From Exiguobacterium algae (lineage in GTDB: Bacteria > Bacillota > Bacilli > Exiguobacteriales > Exiguobacteriaceae): a stretch of DNA of 64,000 nucleotides. This document shows, one piece after another, positions 26,294 to 34,453 of this stretch (position 1 is its first letter; each line of letters opens with the position of its first letter). The translations under genes were made by a program, and so were the position numbers. The notes under the pieces were generated by a model. It searched no databases and was not told the DNA's origin. It saw only the letters and a program-made list of their open reading frames with translations. Location: positions 868,001-932,000 of the forward strand of contig NZ_JACSKZ010000001.1 in assembly GCF_018617875.1 (NCBI RefSeq), in the 5' to 3' direction.

Positions 26294-26988
26294 AACGATT
26301 TCGACATGAATTAAAATATTTTATCAATGAAAAAGACTATGCCTCGCTCCGTGATAAAGTTGCGACGATCCTGACGCAGGACAAGCACTCTGTCACACGG
26401 GACGGCTATTTGATCCGCAGCCTCTATTTTGACAACGTGTACGACCACGACCTGATCCAAAAGAACAGTGGCATCTTCCGTCGTAAAAAATTCCGTATCC
26501 GCACGTACAACTACTCGGAAGACGTCATCAAACTCGAGAAAAAGAGCCGTCAGGGCGAGTACATCTTAAAATCTTCCGTCCCGATCACACGGGGCGAATA
26601 TGAACAGATCCTGGACTGGGAGTATGACTTCCTGCTCGAAAAGGAAGAACCGCTCTATCACGAGTTTTATACGTATTTGACGAGTACGGTCATGCGTCCC
26701 CGCGTCATCGTCGATTACGTCCGCGAGGCGTACATCGGCAGTCTCGGGAACGTCCGCATCACCTTCGATAAAGAACTAAGCTTCGTGACGAACAGCATCG
26801 ACCTGTTCGAACCGTCACCGGTGTCCGAGGAAGTGCTCGACTATCCGAAGACGATTCTTGAAGTGAAGTACGATGAATTTTTGCCGGACTATATCCGCCA
26901 GGTGCTTCAACTCGACGCCCATCAACGTTCTTCCATCTCGAAGTACGTCCACTGCCGCATGGCTAGCATCCGATATCATGGTTTATGA
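26290..26988 (+). CDS. VTC-domain polyphosphate polymerase-like protein
   Basis: 232 residues from ATG 26290, overlapping cotH by ATGA with GGAG upstream. The VTC tunnel fold is recognisable: 'FRHELKYFINEKDYASLRDK', 'LIRSLYFDNVYDHDLIQKNS', 'FRRKKFRIRTYN', 'IKLEKKSRQGEYILKSS', 'RVIVDYVREAYIG' and 'ILEVKYDEFLPDYI'. These supply the basic and acidic residues that line the tunnel in yeast Vtc4, which makes polyphosphate. Bacterial members are usually linked to a DUF4956 membrane protein and a CotH protein, as here. No SPX or membrane part is present. Whether it makes polyphosphate is inference. Confidence 0.87.
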   Translation: MKRFRHELKYFINEKDYASLRDKVATILTQDKHSVTRDGYLIRSLYFDNVYDHDLIQKNSGIFRRKKFRIRTYNYSEDVIKLEKKSRQGEYILKSSVPITRGEYEQILDWEYDFLLEKEEPLYHEFYTYLTSTVMRPRVIVDYVREAYIGSLGNVRITFDKELSFVTNSIDLFEPSPVSEEVLDYPKTILEVKYDEFLPDYIRQVLQLDAHQRSSISKYVHCRMASIRYHGL

Positions 26989-27000
26989 AAGTGAGAACAT

Positions 27001-27681
27001 ATGGATACACAAGTTAACTTCAATGACATTATTAAAAACAGCTTTTTAAACGAGTTCACGTTCGGTAACCTGTCAATCGTGGACGTCATGCTGGGGCTTC
27101 TCACCGCGTTCGTCGCCGGGAGCTTCATCTATATGATCTATAAGACGACGTATCGCGGCGTGTTGTATAGCCCGAGCTTCAACGCGACGCTCCTTGTTAT
27201 GACGTTGATCACGTCACTCGTCATCATGACGATCTCGACGAACGTCGTCCTCTCCCTCGGGATGGTCGGGGCGCTCAGTATCGTCCGTTTCCGGACCGCG
27301 ATCAAAGACCCGCTCGACGTCGTCTTCATGTTTTGGGCGATCGCAGCGGGAATCTCGAGTGGTGCCGGGCTCTACTTCCTGACACTCTTCGGGGCAGCCG
27401 TGATCGGCGGGGTCATCGTCGGTCTTTCCCGTAAAAAGCATACGGACACGCTGTACCTGCTCGTCATCCATTATTATGAGGACGGCCATGACGAGGTCCG
27501 CCGTGAGCTCCAACAGCTCGACTACACGCTCAAGTCGAAGATCGTCCGCAAAGATGTCGTCGAATTGACGGCAGAGGTGCGTCTGAAGATCGACAACACG
27601 GCCTTCATGAACCGCTTGAACGAAATCGAAGAAGTCCGCGACGTTTCGCTTGTCCAGTACAACGGAGATTATGCGGTGTAA
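27001..27681 (+). CDS. DUF4956 membrane protein
   Basis: 226 residues. Four membrane helices ('SIVDVMLGLLTAFVAGSFIY', 'LLVMTLITSLVIMTISTNVV', 'VVFMFWAIAAGISSGAGLYF', 'TLFGAAVIGGVIVGL') enclose the family hallmark 'LGMVGALSIVRFRTAIKDPL'. A cytosolic ferredoxin-like tail follows ('LYLLVIHYYEDGHDEVRREL' to the end). This family commonly sits next to VTC and CotH genes and is probably their membrane partner. It is the last gene of the pel operon; a terminator follows 7 bases later. Confidence 0.87.
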   Translation: MDTQVNFNDIIKNSFLNEFTFGNLSIVDVMLGLLTAFVAGSFIYMIYKTTYRGVLYSPSFNATLLVMTLITSLVIMTISTNVVLSLGMVGALSIVRFRTAIKDPLDVVFMFWAIAAGISSGAGLYFLTLFGAAVIGGVIVGLSRKKHTDTLYLLVIHYYEDGHDEVRRELQQLDYTLKSKIVRKDVVELTAEVRLKIDNTAFMNRLNEIEEVRDVSLVQYNGDYAV

Positions 27682-27687
27682 TGAAAC

Positions 27688-27724
27688 CAAAAAGGCATCC
27701 CCCGAAATTTCGGGAGATGCCTTT
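27688..27724. terminator. bidirectional terminator, pel operon and Ig-repeat gene
   Basis: AAAGGCATC and GATGCCTTT plus CCCGAAATTTCGGG form a long hairpin with A-runs and T-runs on the two sides. It serves the plus-strand operon and the converging minus-strand gene. Confidence 0.85.
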
Positions 27725-27729
27725 GCCAT

Positions 27730-30576
27730 TTATCGCGTGACGATGATTGTTTTCTTGATCGTTTGATAACCTTGTTTGCTGATATAGATCGTGATTGGGG
27801 TCCCTACCTTTTGAGGACGAATGTACATTGTATACATTCCTCGCGAGTTGCCTCCTGACCTTCCAATCAGTTTCGATCCGACATAGGCCCGGACAAACGC
27901 CCCATGGCGCACGTTCCCTGTGATTGCGGACTGATGGGATCTCACCGGGTTGACCGTGAACGTTCGGAACGTTTTCAGCACCCTCATCGATCGTGGGAGC
28001 GAGAAATTGCCTGCACGATCTTGAACCTTTACAGACACGGTCGCTCCGACTCTCGTCGTATTCAAGTAATATCTGTAGATGCCCGTTCTGCTGCTCACTC
28101 TCGTCCGGTACGTCTGCCCATTGTAAGTAATATAGACGAGCGCTCCTTTTTCGGCTGTTCCTGTGACGCGTGTCGATTGGTCCGTCACCGTACGGAGCGT
28201 CGGCCGATCCGGTCTTACCGTATCAATTGTGAACTCACGAACTGTTATGTTACCGGCTTGGTCGGTGACGCGCAGGATATAATGACCTGCCTCGCTGACC
28301 GTTCTGTTGTTGTAAATTCGTCGCCCGTTCAAGGTCGCAAGGCCTTCGTTATAGTGAATGAAGACATCTTGATTCGTGACTTGTCGATGCTTGATTCCAT
28401 CAATGACAGGAGGTGTCCGGTCAATCGTGAACTGTTTGACCAGCTTGTTCCCAAACCCATCATCCAACTCGAGTGTATACTTGCCCGGTTCCTTGATGGT
28501 CGTCCCCGACGTATAGGGCTGTCCGTTCAATGTGGCGGTCCCTTCTTCGAATCTCGGGGTAATGTATCGATAATATTTCCGTCCTTCGGTAAACCCGCTT
28601 ATTTTGAGCGGAACCGAATCCATGAACACAGGTAAGTCCGTTGCGGTCACGCGATGCGTCCATTGATAGGACTCTTTAAATTGCGAAGTCATCGAAAAGC
28701 GCAGCAAGCCATCTTCCGGTACAGGCATCGTCAATCCAAATGTTTTATCCGCTTTCGTTTGAAGTGGCTCTCCATTGAGATAAAGCGTCGCGAGTGGAAT
28801 AAAGACCCCTGATACAGAAATCAGATTCTCTTCCCCCGGTACGGGACTCACGCTTAAACGAAACGGTAGATGGTCATAAAACCGGTGTTTCTTCGTGATG
28901 CTGTTCGTTCCTGACATCGTAGTCAAGCTATCTGATCCCGGGTTACTGTCGATGATCATATAGCCACCACTTCGAATCTCACCACTTCCACTAACGCCTC
29001 CGAGTAAACGTAAACGTCCTTCATTATGAAGCGTCCCATTCAGAACCGTTCCTTCTCCTAACTTCAAAGTGACACCTGGCATGAGGTACACATCTTGATT
29101 AATCGTCGTCCGTTCCCAAGTTTCGTTTGATGTGACAATGATGGCGTCAAGCGGTTCAATCTTGTCCCACGTCTTGACCACTACATCCAATCCTTCTGTC
29201 ACAGTTGATTGATTTTCGTTTAAATCGTATAGACTCAGTGATTGCAGTTTCCACTCCCCATCCTGTTGTGGAAAATCACTGTGAGCCACATCAAAATAAA
29301 ATCCCTCCGCCACGACATTTGAACTAGTGACGGTGACGGTCTCATTCTTCTCATTTACGAATCGTGCCGTAGCCGATTTTAACTTTAAATCATCCGTCGC
29401 AACAATCTGAAAAGGTTTCACATCCCCTTCATACAGTTCAATTGTTTGCGTTGGAATGTGATCAAATACCGGCGCAATCGTATCGGTTTCTGGATACTGA
29501 ATCTCAATCCACTGATCATCTCCTTCTTCCGGCTTATGGCAGGCAAAATTCGATTGATCATCTTTGGTACACACCTCGAGTAAGACAAAACGTCCGGTCG
29601 CGATTCCATCTTTCACTGGGATCATCTTGTTATAGACACCGTCTCCTTGTGCGTCCATTTCATGGTTAATCTTTGCCCCGGTAACCGGATTGATCAGTGT
29701 CATCCACACGCGTGGCTTAGCTGTTACGTTGTCCTCGACTCGAGCTGTTACGTTGATGATGTCGTCAATTGTGTACTTCTTATTTTCCAACGAATAGCTC
29801 AAGAGTTTCGGAGCTTCCACATCCGGATTCGTACCCGATATATCAAACCACCGGTCATCCCCTTCTTCTCGATTTATATGAATAAAGTTACGTTCAATAT
29901 CCATGAGGTATATTTGGTCTATGACATAACGGCCTGACTCCAGATTGTCTGTCACTTCGAGTGTTCCTTTAAAAAGCCCATCCTCTTGTTTCTTTACGGG
30001 GATATAAAGCCGCTTCCCGGTAATCGGTGTTTTAACTGAAAAAGACACATGAGGGGTTTCTGTATAGTCGTCTTCAACATGAGCGGTCACTTCGATGACG
30101 TCACCGACCGTGTAGGCACGATTCCCTAGCGTATAGTCCAATAATGTTGGAGGTTCGATATCCGATGTCGTTCCATACACTTCGAACCACTGATCTTCAC
30201 CATGATACCGTAAGGAATCACGATTACCGAATTCATCTTCTCCGTACACATCTTCCATCCTGTAACGACCTGCCTGCATTGTTTCGGTCACTTGAATACT
30301 TCCTTTGTAAATTCCATTCCCCACGGCTTTCATACTTACGTGAAGGGGTGTCTTTGTGACTGGTTTTAGCAAGTAAAAATTGACTCTAGGCGTTTCCGTA
30401 ACGTTGTCTACTACATGTGCCTCAATCTCAATCGTTTCTCCAACTGTGAACGCTTTGTTTGGCAACGTGTAACTTATGACTTCCGGTGCTTCAGTGTCTT
30501 CCATCGCTATTCCGGTTAGTGACAGCGAACTCATCACGAAGACGATGATGAGCATTTGAATCAACCATTTCTTCAT
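27730..30576 (-). CDS. large secreted Ig-repeat surface protein
   Basis: 948 residues. A signal peptide ('WLIQMLIIVFVMSSLSLTGI') ends near residue 24. Three homologous Ig-like repeats fill residues 29-363. A beta-helix-like stretch follows near residues 480-560 ('LEGEGTVLNGTLHNEG'-type glycine turns). Then come bacterial Ig domains of the 'TPPVIDGIKHRQVTNQDVFI' kind and two Big_6-like domains ('STRVTGTAEKGALVYITYNG', 'QSAITGNVRHGAFVRAYVG'). No LPxTG motif, S-layer domain or membrane tail is visible, so the protein is secreted or held non-covalently. GAGGAGAACGA precedes the ATG. A role in matrix or adhesion is suggested by the adjoining pel operon only. Confidence 0.8.
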   Translation of the reverse strand: MKKWLIQMLIIVFVMSSLSLTGIAMEDTEAPEVISYTLPNKAFTVGETIEIEAHVVDNVTETPRVNFYLLKPVTKTPLHVSMKAVGNGIYKGSIQVTETMQAGRYRMEDVYGEDEFGNRDSLRYHGEDQWFEVYGTTSDIEPPTLLDYTLGNRAYTVGDVIEVTAHVEDDYTETPHVSFSVKTPITGKRLYIPVKKQEDGLFKGTLEVTDNLESGRYVIDQIYLMDIERNFIHINREEGDDRWFDISGTNPDVEAPKLLSYSLENKKYTIDDIINVTARVEDNVTAKPRVWMTLINPVTGAKINHEMDAQGDGVYNKMIPVKDGIATGRFVLLEVCTKDDQSNFACHKPEEGDDQWIEIQYPETDTIAPVFDHIPTQTIELYEGDVKPFQIVATDDLKLKSATARFVNEKNETVTVTSSNVVAEGFYFDVAHSDFPQQDGEWKLQSLSLYDLNENQSTVTEGLDVVVKTWDKIEPLDAIIVTSNETWERTTINQDVYLMPGVTLKLGEGTVLNGTLHNEGRLRLLGGVSGSGEIRSGGYMIIDSNPGSDSLTTMSGTNSITKKHRFYDHLPFRLSVSPVPGEENLISVSGVFIPLATLYLNGEPLQTKADKTFGLTMPVPEDGLLRFSMTSQFKESYQWTHRVTATDLPVFMDSVPLKISGFTEGRKYYRYITPRFEEGTATLNGQPYTSGTTIKEPGKYTLELDDGFGNKLVKQFTIDRTPPVIDGIKHRQVTNQDVFIHYNEGLATLNGRRIYNNRTVSEAGHYILRVTDQAGNITVREFTIDTVRPDRPTLRTVTDQSTRVTGTAEKGALVYITYNGQTYRTRVSSRTGIYRYYLNTTRVGATVSVKVQDRAGNFSLPRSMRVLKTFRTFTVNPVRSHQSAITGNVRHGAFVRAYVGSKLIGRSGGNSRGMYTMYIRPQKVGTPITIYISKQGYQTIKKTIIVTR
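29488..30492 (-). repeat. three tandem Ig-like repeats within the surface protein
   Basis: Repeats at residues 29-139, 140-254 and 255-363, about 110 residues each. Each opens with a P-x-x-x-x-Y-x-L-x-N segment followed by Y/F-T-V/I, then 'V-x-D-N/D-x-T-x-x-P' and ends 'GDDRWF' or similar. DNA identity is moderate, so the duplication is old. Confidence 0.8.
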
Positions 30577-30635
30577 TCGTTCTCCTCTTTTCTCATCGAA
30601 GTATGTCTAATTAAACCCCCTATAATTTCCATATA

Positions 30636-30663
30636 ATAATATATCATTTTTCTCAAAAACCAA
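30636..30663 (-). promoter_or_regulatory. possible promoter of the Ig-repeat gene
   Basis: On the minus strand TTGGTT (30658-30663) and TATTAT (30636-30641) are 16 bases apart in an AT-rich stretch, about 60 bases before the start codon. Confidence 0.35.
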
Positions 30664-30698
30664 CTGACCATTTTTTGCAAAAACAGGTGTATAGTTCA

Positions 30699-30728
30699 CA
30701 AAAAAAGAGTGGTGTTCCCACTCTTTTC
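30699..30728 (-). terminator. terminator after the transglutaminase-like gene
   Basis: AGAGTGG and CCACTCT pair around a short loop, with A/T runs on both sides (TTTTTT on the minus strand). Confidence 0.8.
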
Positions 30729-30732
30729 ACTT

Positions 30733-31916
30733 TTATTCAATGTAATCATCGATTGCCGTCACCGGATAGTTATCCGTCATCCACGTGTGATTTTGACGCA
30801 TCGTCGCATCAGATACTAAGAAATAATCGTATCCGACCTCGTTCGGACGGTCCGGCAAGGGGTCGTTCCACGTCGTATCGAGATGGTACCACTCGTCGTC
30901 TACTTGAACGAGGTTCCATGCATGGAGGCCATCCCCCGCTTTTCCTGATATGTATTTCGTATCCAGCCCTGCCGCCTCCAGCAACAGTAGCGTCGTCAAC
31001 GCATATCCCTCACAGACGCCTTCTCCGTTCAATAAAATCGAATAGGCGTGTAGGGACTCGCCTGACTGTCCAAATGATAGGTTGTGTTCATGACGACGTA
31101 GTCGTTGATATACTTCACTTTCTCCACTTGACTGAGCTGTTTTGGCATTTGGGCGATGACTTGATCGACGCGAGCCTGTACCTGTTCGGCCTCTTCTGCG
31201 GTCATATCGTATTCAAGTCGAATCGTGATGTCGACGGACCCATTCTGTTCACGAAATTCCGATTCACCACCTCGCTGCAATCGATAGATATAGATGTGGT
31301 TTTGTTCCACCCATTCCCAGGCGGCATCGAGCGTTTGCTTCATATTCGTCGCATCCCCTGTGTACTGAATCGTGAAGTGATCATCAAAACGACTCATATG
31401 AAACGCGATTGCCGTACCAAGCGTCTTGGGGGAGCGGATTTCATAAGGCAATTTGAATGTCTTACCGAGGGCACTTGCCTCGCTGTTCACTTGCTTTGGC
31501 TCGAGCCAGGCCGCGACATCAAACTGTTTCGCGTCTTGCCAGACAACATGCCCACTGAACACACTCATCCCAATCATCACCGTTGCAAGCAGTCCTCGAC
31601 CGAACACTGAAAAGGAGGCACCCCATCCGTATTTCACCATCCGCTTCAACTCACCACTCACGAGTTGCTCCAAGCGTTTCCGTTTCATCTTCATCTTCGG
31701 ATACAACTGGAAGATCGCTGACCGGAACACAAGATTGAGAAGGTCGAACTGACCAGCTGGGGGGTGCTTTACGTCATTCCACTCTTTTCGAAAGGACGCC
31801 ATGCTGATCCGTAATCGTCGATGAATCATCCAGTATTGCAGCGTACTTTTCACTAACAGGTAACTCAACGAAAGACACATTAAGAATAGACCGATTCCAA
31901 AAATGACCGAGCGCAT
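30733..31916 (-). pseudogene. transglutaminase-like membrane protein, frameshifted
   Basis: Two frames make one protein. The first part (from ATG 31916, with GAGGTGG upstream) has a membrane helix 'SVIFGIGLFLMCLSLSYLLV' and a second near 'GRGLLATVMIGMSVFSG'. It runs to 'VKYINDYVVMNTTYHLDSQ' and stops at 31029. The second part continues in the other frame with 'ESLHAYSILLNGEGVCEGYA' and 'GDGLHAWNLVQVDDEWYHLD', which carry the Cys, His and Asp of the transglutaminase core. A one-base deletion near 31075-31085 would explain the break. It may be a true pseudogene, a recent mutation or a sequence error. Confidence 0.8.
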
Positions 31917-32081
31917 GACATCCACCTCATTCAATATAAAGTTCTTCATTTGTCATTATAAACCATTTCGTAGAGAAATCGATGGATCATCATGGCATTG
32001 AACCGAATACATTTTTTTGCGTCGGTATCAAATGAATATATGATTTAATTAATCCGATATCACATAAAAAGGAGCTACTGT

Positions 32082-33428
32082 ATGAATCCTGTCCTCAATA
32101 ACAAGTTGCAACTCGATACAATCCTCCAACTCGAAAATGATGAAGACTTCAACCGTCTGCATCAACAGTTCCATCAGTTCAACCCACTAAAAGTACTACG
32201 CGTCGATCAGTATGAGATCCGCCACTCGAACGTTCTCGCCTGGCTGTTCGATCCGAACGAGAACCATCGTCTCGGAAGCTTCTTCTTACGAAAAGTCTTG
32301 ATGAATCTCGTGACCAAGTCAGAGAACGAAGACAAGATTGACGGCATCGACTATCTTCCGTTCCTCCATGCCCCCTTATCCGACGTCGTCGTCCATCGGG
32401 AATGGTCAACGAACGGGAACGGGGCGATCGACTTGTTGATTGAAATCCCGTCAATGAACTTGATCTTACTCATCGAGAACAAATTCCACTCCGCCGAGTC
32501 AAACAACCAACTTGACCGCTATTTAACGAGTGTGACGGAACGCTATTCAAAATGGCAGGTCCTCCCTGTCTTCCTGACCTTGTCCGGTGAGGCCCCGTCC
32601 CATGAGGCCTATTGGATGCTCGCATATGAGGATGTTCTGCACATCATCAGCCAGGAGCTGAGCCTGAACAAAGAGACGATCGCCGACAGCATCTATGACT
32701 TTTTGACGTACTACATCGCGTTGTTGGAAGAACGGTACGTCGAGGACGACGAGATGATGGAGACGGCCATGAAGATTTATCAAAATCATGCGGGCGCGAT
32801 TCATTTGATCTGTGCGAATGCCTATGCGAACACGCAACGGCAAAAGCAAATCGAGCTCCGCGATGCCGTTCAAGCACTCCATGGCATGACTCCGAACCAG
32901 CGAGAGCATCTGGCGAAAATCTATGCGAAGAAACAGAAGACGATCGACTATGTCTTCAAGACCGGCAGCAACATTATGTATCAAGGATTCCTGTCGTTCG
33001 TACAAGAACAACAGCTCGCCGAAGGGACATATAGTCCCCACGCCCGTGTCCCAAACTTCATCCCACCGGCCTGGGTTGAACCGTTGTCCCAGATGGAACG
33101 ACTCGGGAAAGCTTACTGGCTCGGTTACGGTTTGATCGTCTGGTTCTCCCGGGAGTGGAACGATGACTTGAAAATCCATGTCGAGGTCGGTCCGCTCGAC
33201 TATCCGGTCCGGTTGAAGTTGCTTCAGGCTCTTAGCGAACGAGGTGTCACGTTCCGACCATCGGGCATGCTCGAAGGAAAGAAATATACGAAGATCCACG
33301 TCGCAACGATTCCCGTCTCGGACTGGATGAATCCGATGAAGGTCAAAGAGGCGATGACATCGCTTGTCACAAGCCAATCGTTCAAACAACTCGACATGAC
33401 GGTTGTAGACGTCTTACCGACTCTATAA
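32082..33428 (+). CDS. PD-(D/E)XK nuclease family protein
   Basis: 448 residues. The N-terminal half matches the PDDEXK_4-like group: 'YEIRHSNVLAWLFDPNENHR' (H-S-x-x-L-x-W-L-x-D-P), then the core 'AIDLLIEIPSMNLILLIENK' with the Asp and E-x-K residues, and 'AESNNQLDRYLTSV' with the downstream Q-x-x-x-Y. These are often lone genes thought to act in DNA repair or defence. The C-terminal 200 residues have no recognised motif. AAAAAGGAGCTACTGT precedes the ATG. It stands alone between its own promoter region and a shared terminator. Confidence 0.82.
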   Translation: MNPVLNNKLQLDTILQLENDEDFNRLHQQFHQFNPLKVLRVDQYEIRHSNVLAWLFDPNENHRLGSFFLRKVLMNLVTKSENEDKIDGIDYLPFLHAPLSDVVVHREWSTNGNGAIDLLIEIPSMNLILLIENKFHSAESNNQLDRYLTSVTERYSKWQVLPVFLTLSGEAPSHEAYWMLAYEDVLHIISQELSLNKETIADSIYDFLTYYIALLEERYVEDDEMMETAMKIYQNHAGAIHLICANAYANTQRQKQIELRDAVQALHGMTPNQREHLAKIYAKKQKTIDYVFKTGSNIMYQGFLSFVQEQQLAEGTYSPHARVPNFIPPAWVEPLSQMERLGKAYWLGYGLIVWFSREWNDDLKIHVEVGPLDYPVRLKLLQALSERGVTFRPSGMLEGKKYTKIHVATIPVSDWMNPMKVKEAMTSLVTSQSFKQLDMTVVDVLPTL

Positions 33429-33430
33429 AA

Positions 33431-33478
33431 AAGGGCACCAAAGCATGGCGGATCCGCCTGCTTTGGTGCCTGTTTTTT
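33431..33478. terminator. bidirectional terminator between nuclease and galM genes
   Basis: GGCACCAAAGCA and TGCTTTGGTGCC form a 12-bp stem capped by GGCGGATCCGCC, with A-run and T-run on the two sides. It ends both the plus-strand nuclease gene and the minus-strand galactoside operon. Confidence 0.9.
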
Positions 33479-34439
33479 ATTCCACCTCAAACCGGTAGAC
33501 CGTCCGCGAGTGATACAATTCACCCGGTTTCAGTTCGATCGAGGTCGCGATATCTGGATGATTCGGGGCATCCGGGAACGCCTGTGCCTCGAGACAAATC
33601 GCGCTATGTTTTTGTCGGTCGTCGAGCGTCACCGGCGTCTCTTCACTGAGGAAGTTGCCCGTATAGACGACCATGACCGGCTGGTTCGTCTCGACTGTCA
33701 TCGTCCGTCCGCTCACCGGGTCATGTAGCCTCGTCTCCCCGTCCCTCAAGATGAACGGATGATCGAGCCCTCCGGCTTTTGTAATGGCATCGTCTCCTGA
33801 CTCGAGCGCCTCTCGGACCGCTTTCCCGGACCGGAAATCAAACGGGGTCCCGCTTACGTCACGCAACTCTCCTGTCGGCAGCGATTCCGCATCGAGCACC
33901 CCGACCGAATCGGCTGGTAACGTCAGCTCATGGTCGTGGATGGTCGGGTGTCCCCCGAGATTGAAGTAGTTGTGATGGTTCAGGTTGACCCACGTCAGTT
34001 GGTCCGTCTCCGCCGTCATCGTGACGATCAGTTCATTGTCATCTGTCAGTTCATACAACACTTTGAAGAAGACGTTTCCGGGATACCCTTCTTCCCCGTC
34101 CGGGCTCACATATGTGAACTGGATGCACTGCTCGTCGGCATCCATCTCCCAGTGACGGGCCGTGATGCCTTTGTCTCCTCCGTGGATATGATGGGGCGCC
34201 TCGCTTGGGGTCAAGGCGACGCCATCAATCTCCGCGTCACGGATCCGTCCGGCAATTCGCCCGACGACCGATCCGAGATAGACTGGGTTTTCTAAGTATT
34301 GAGAGACGTCCCCATACTTCAAGATGACCGAGTCGAGTTTTCCATTTCGGTCCGGGGCCGTCAGATCCGTCATCGCACAACCATAATCGATGGCGGATAG
34401 TACCATGCCGTTGGCGTTTTGAATCGTCGCTTGTTTCAC
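33477..34439 (-). CDS. galM: aldose 1-epimerase (galactose mutarotase)
   Basis: About 320 residues. The start is a GTG at 34439, preceded by AAAGGTGG; another GTG 12 bases earlier is less well placed. Signatures: 'YLGSVVGRIAGRIRDAEI', 'PHHIHGGDKG', 'WVNLNHHNYFNLGG' with the catalytic His, and 'AICLEAQAFPDAPNHP' with the catalytic Glu. It converts beta- to alpha-D-galactose ahead of GalK. Last gene of the galactoside operon. Confidence 0.92.
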   Translation of the reverse strand: MKQATIQNANGMVLSAIDYGCAMTDLTAPDRNGKLDSVILKYGDVSQYLENPVYLGSVVGRIAGRIRDAEIDGVALTPSEAPHHIHGGDKGITARHWEMDADEQCIQFTYVSPDGEEGYPGNVFFKVLYELTDDNELIVTMTAETDQLTWVNLNHHNYFNLGGHPTIHDHELTLPADSVGVLDAESLPTGELRDVSGTPFDFRSGKAVREALESGDDAITKAGGLDHPFILRDGETRLHDPVSGRTMTVETNQPVMVVYTGNFLSEETPVTLDDRQKHSAICLEAQAFPDAPNHPDIATSIELKPGELYHSRTVYRFEVE

Positions 34440-34453
34440 TCGTACAACCACCT

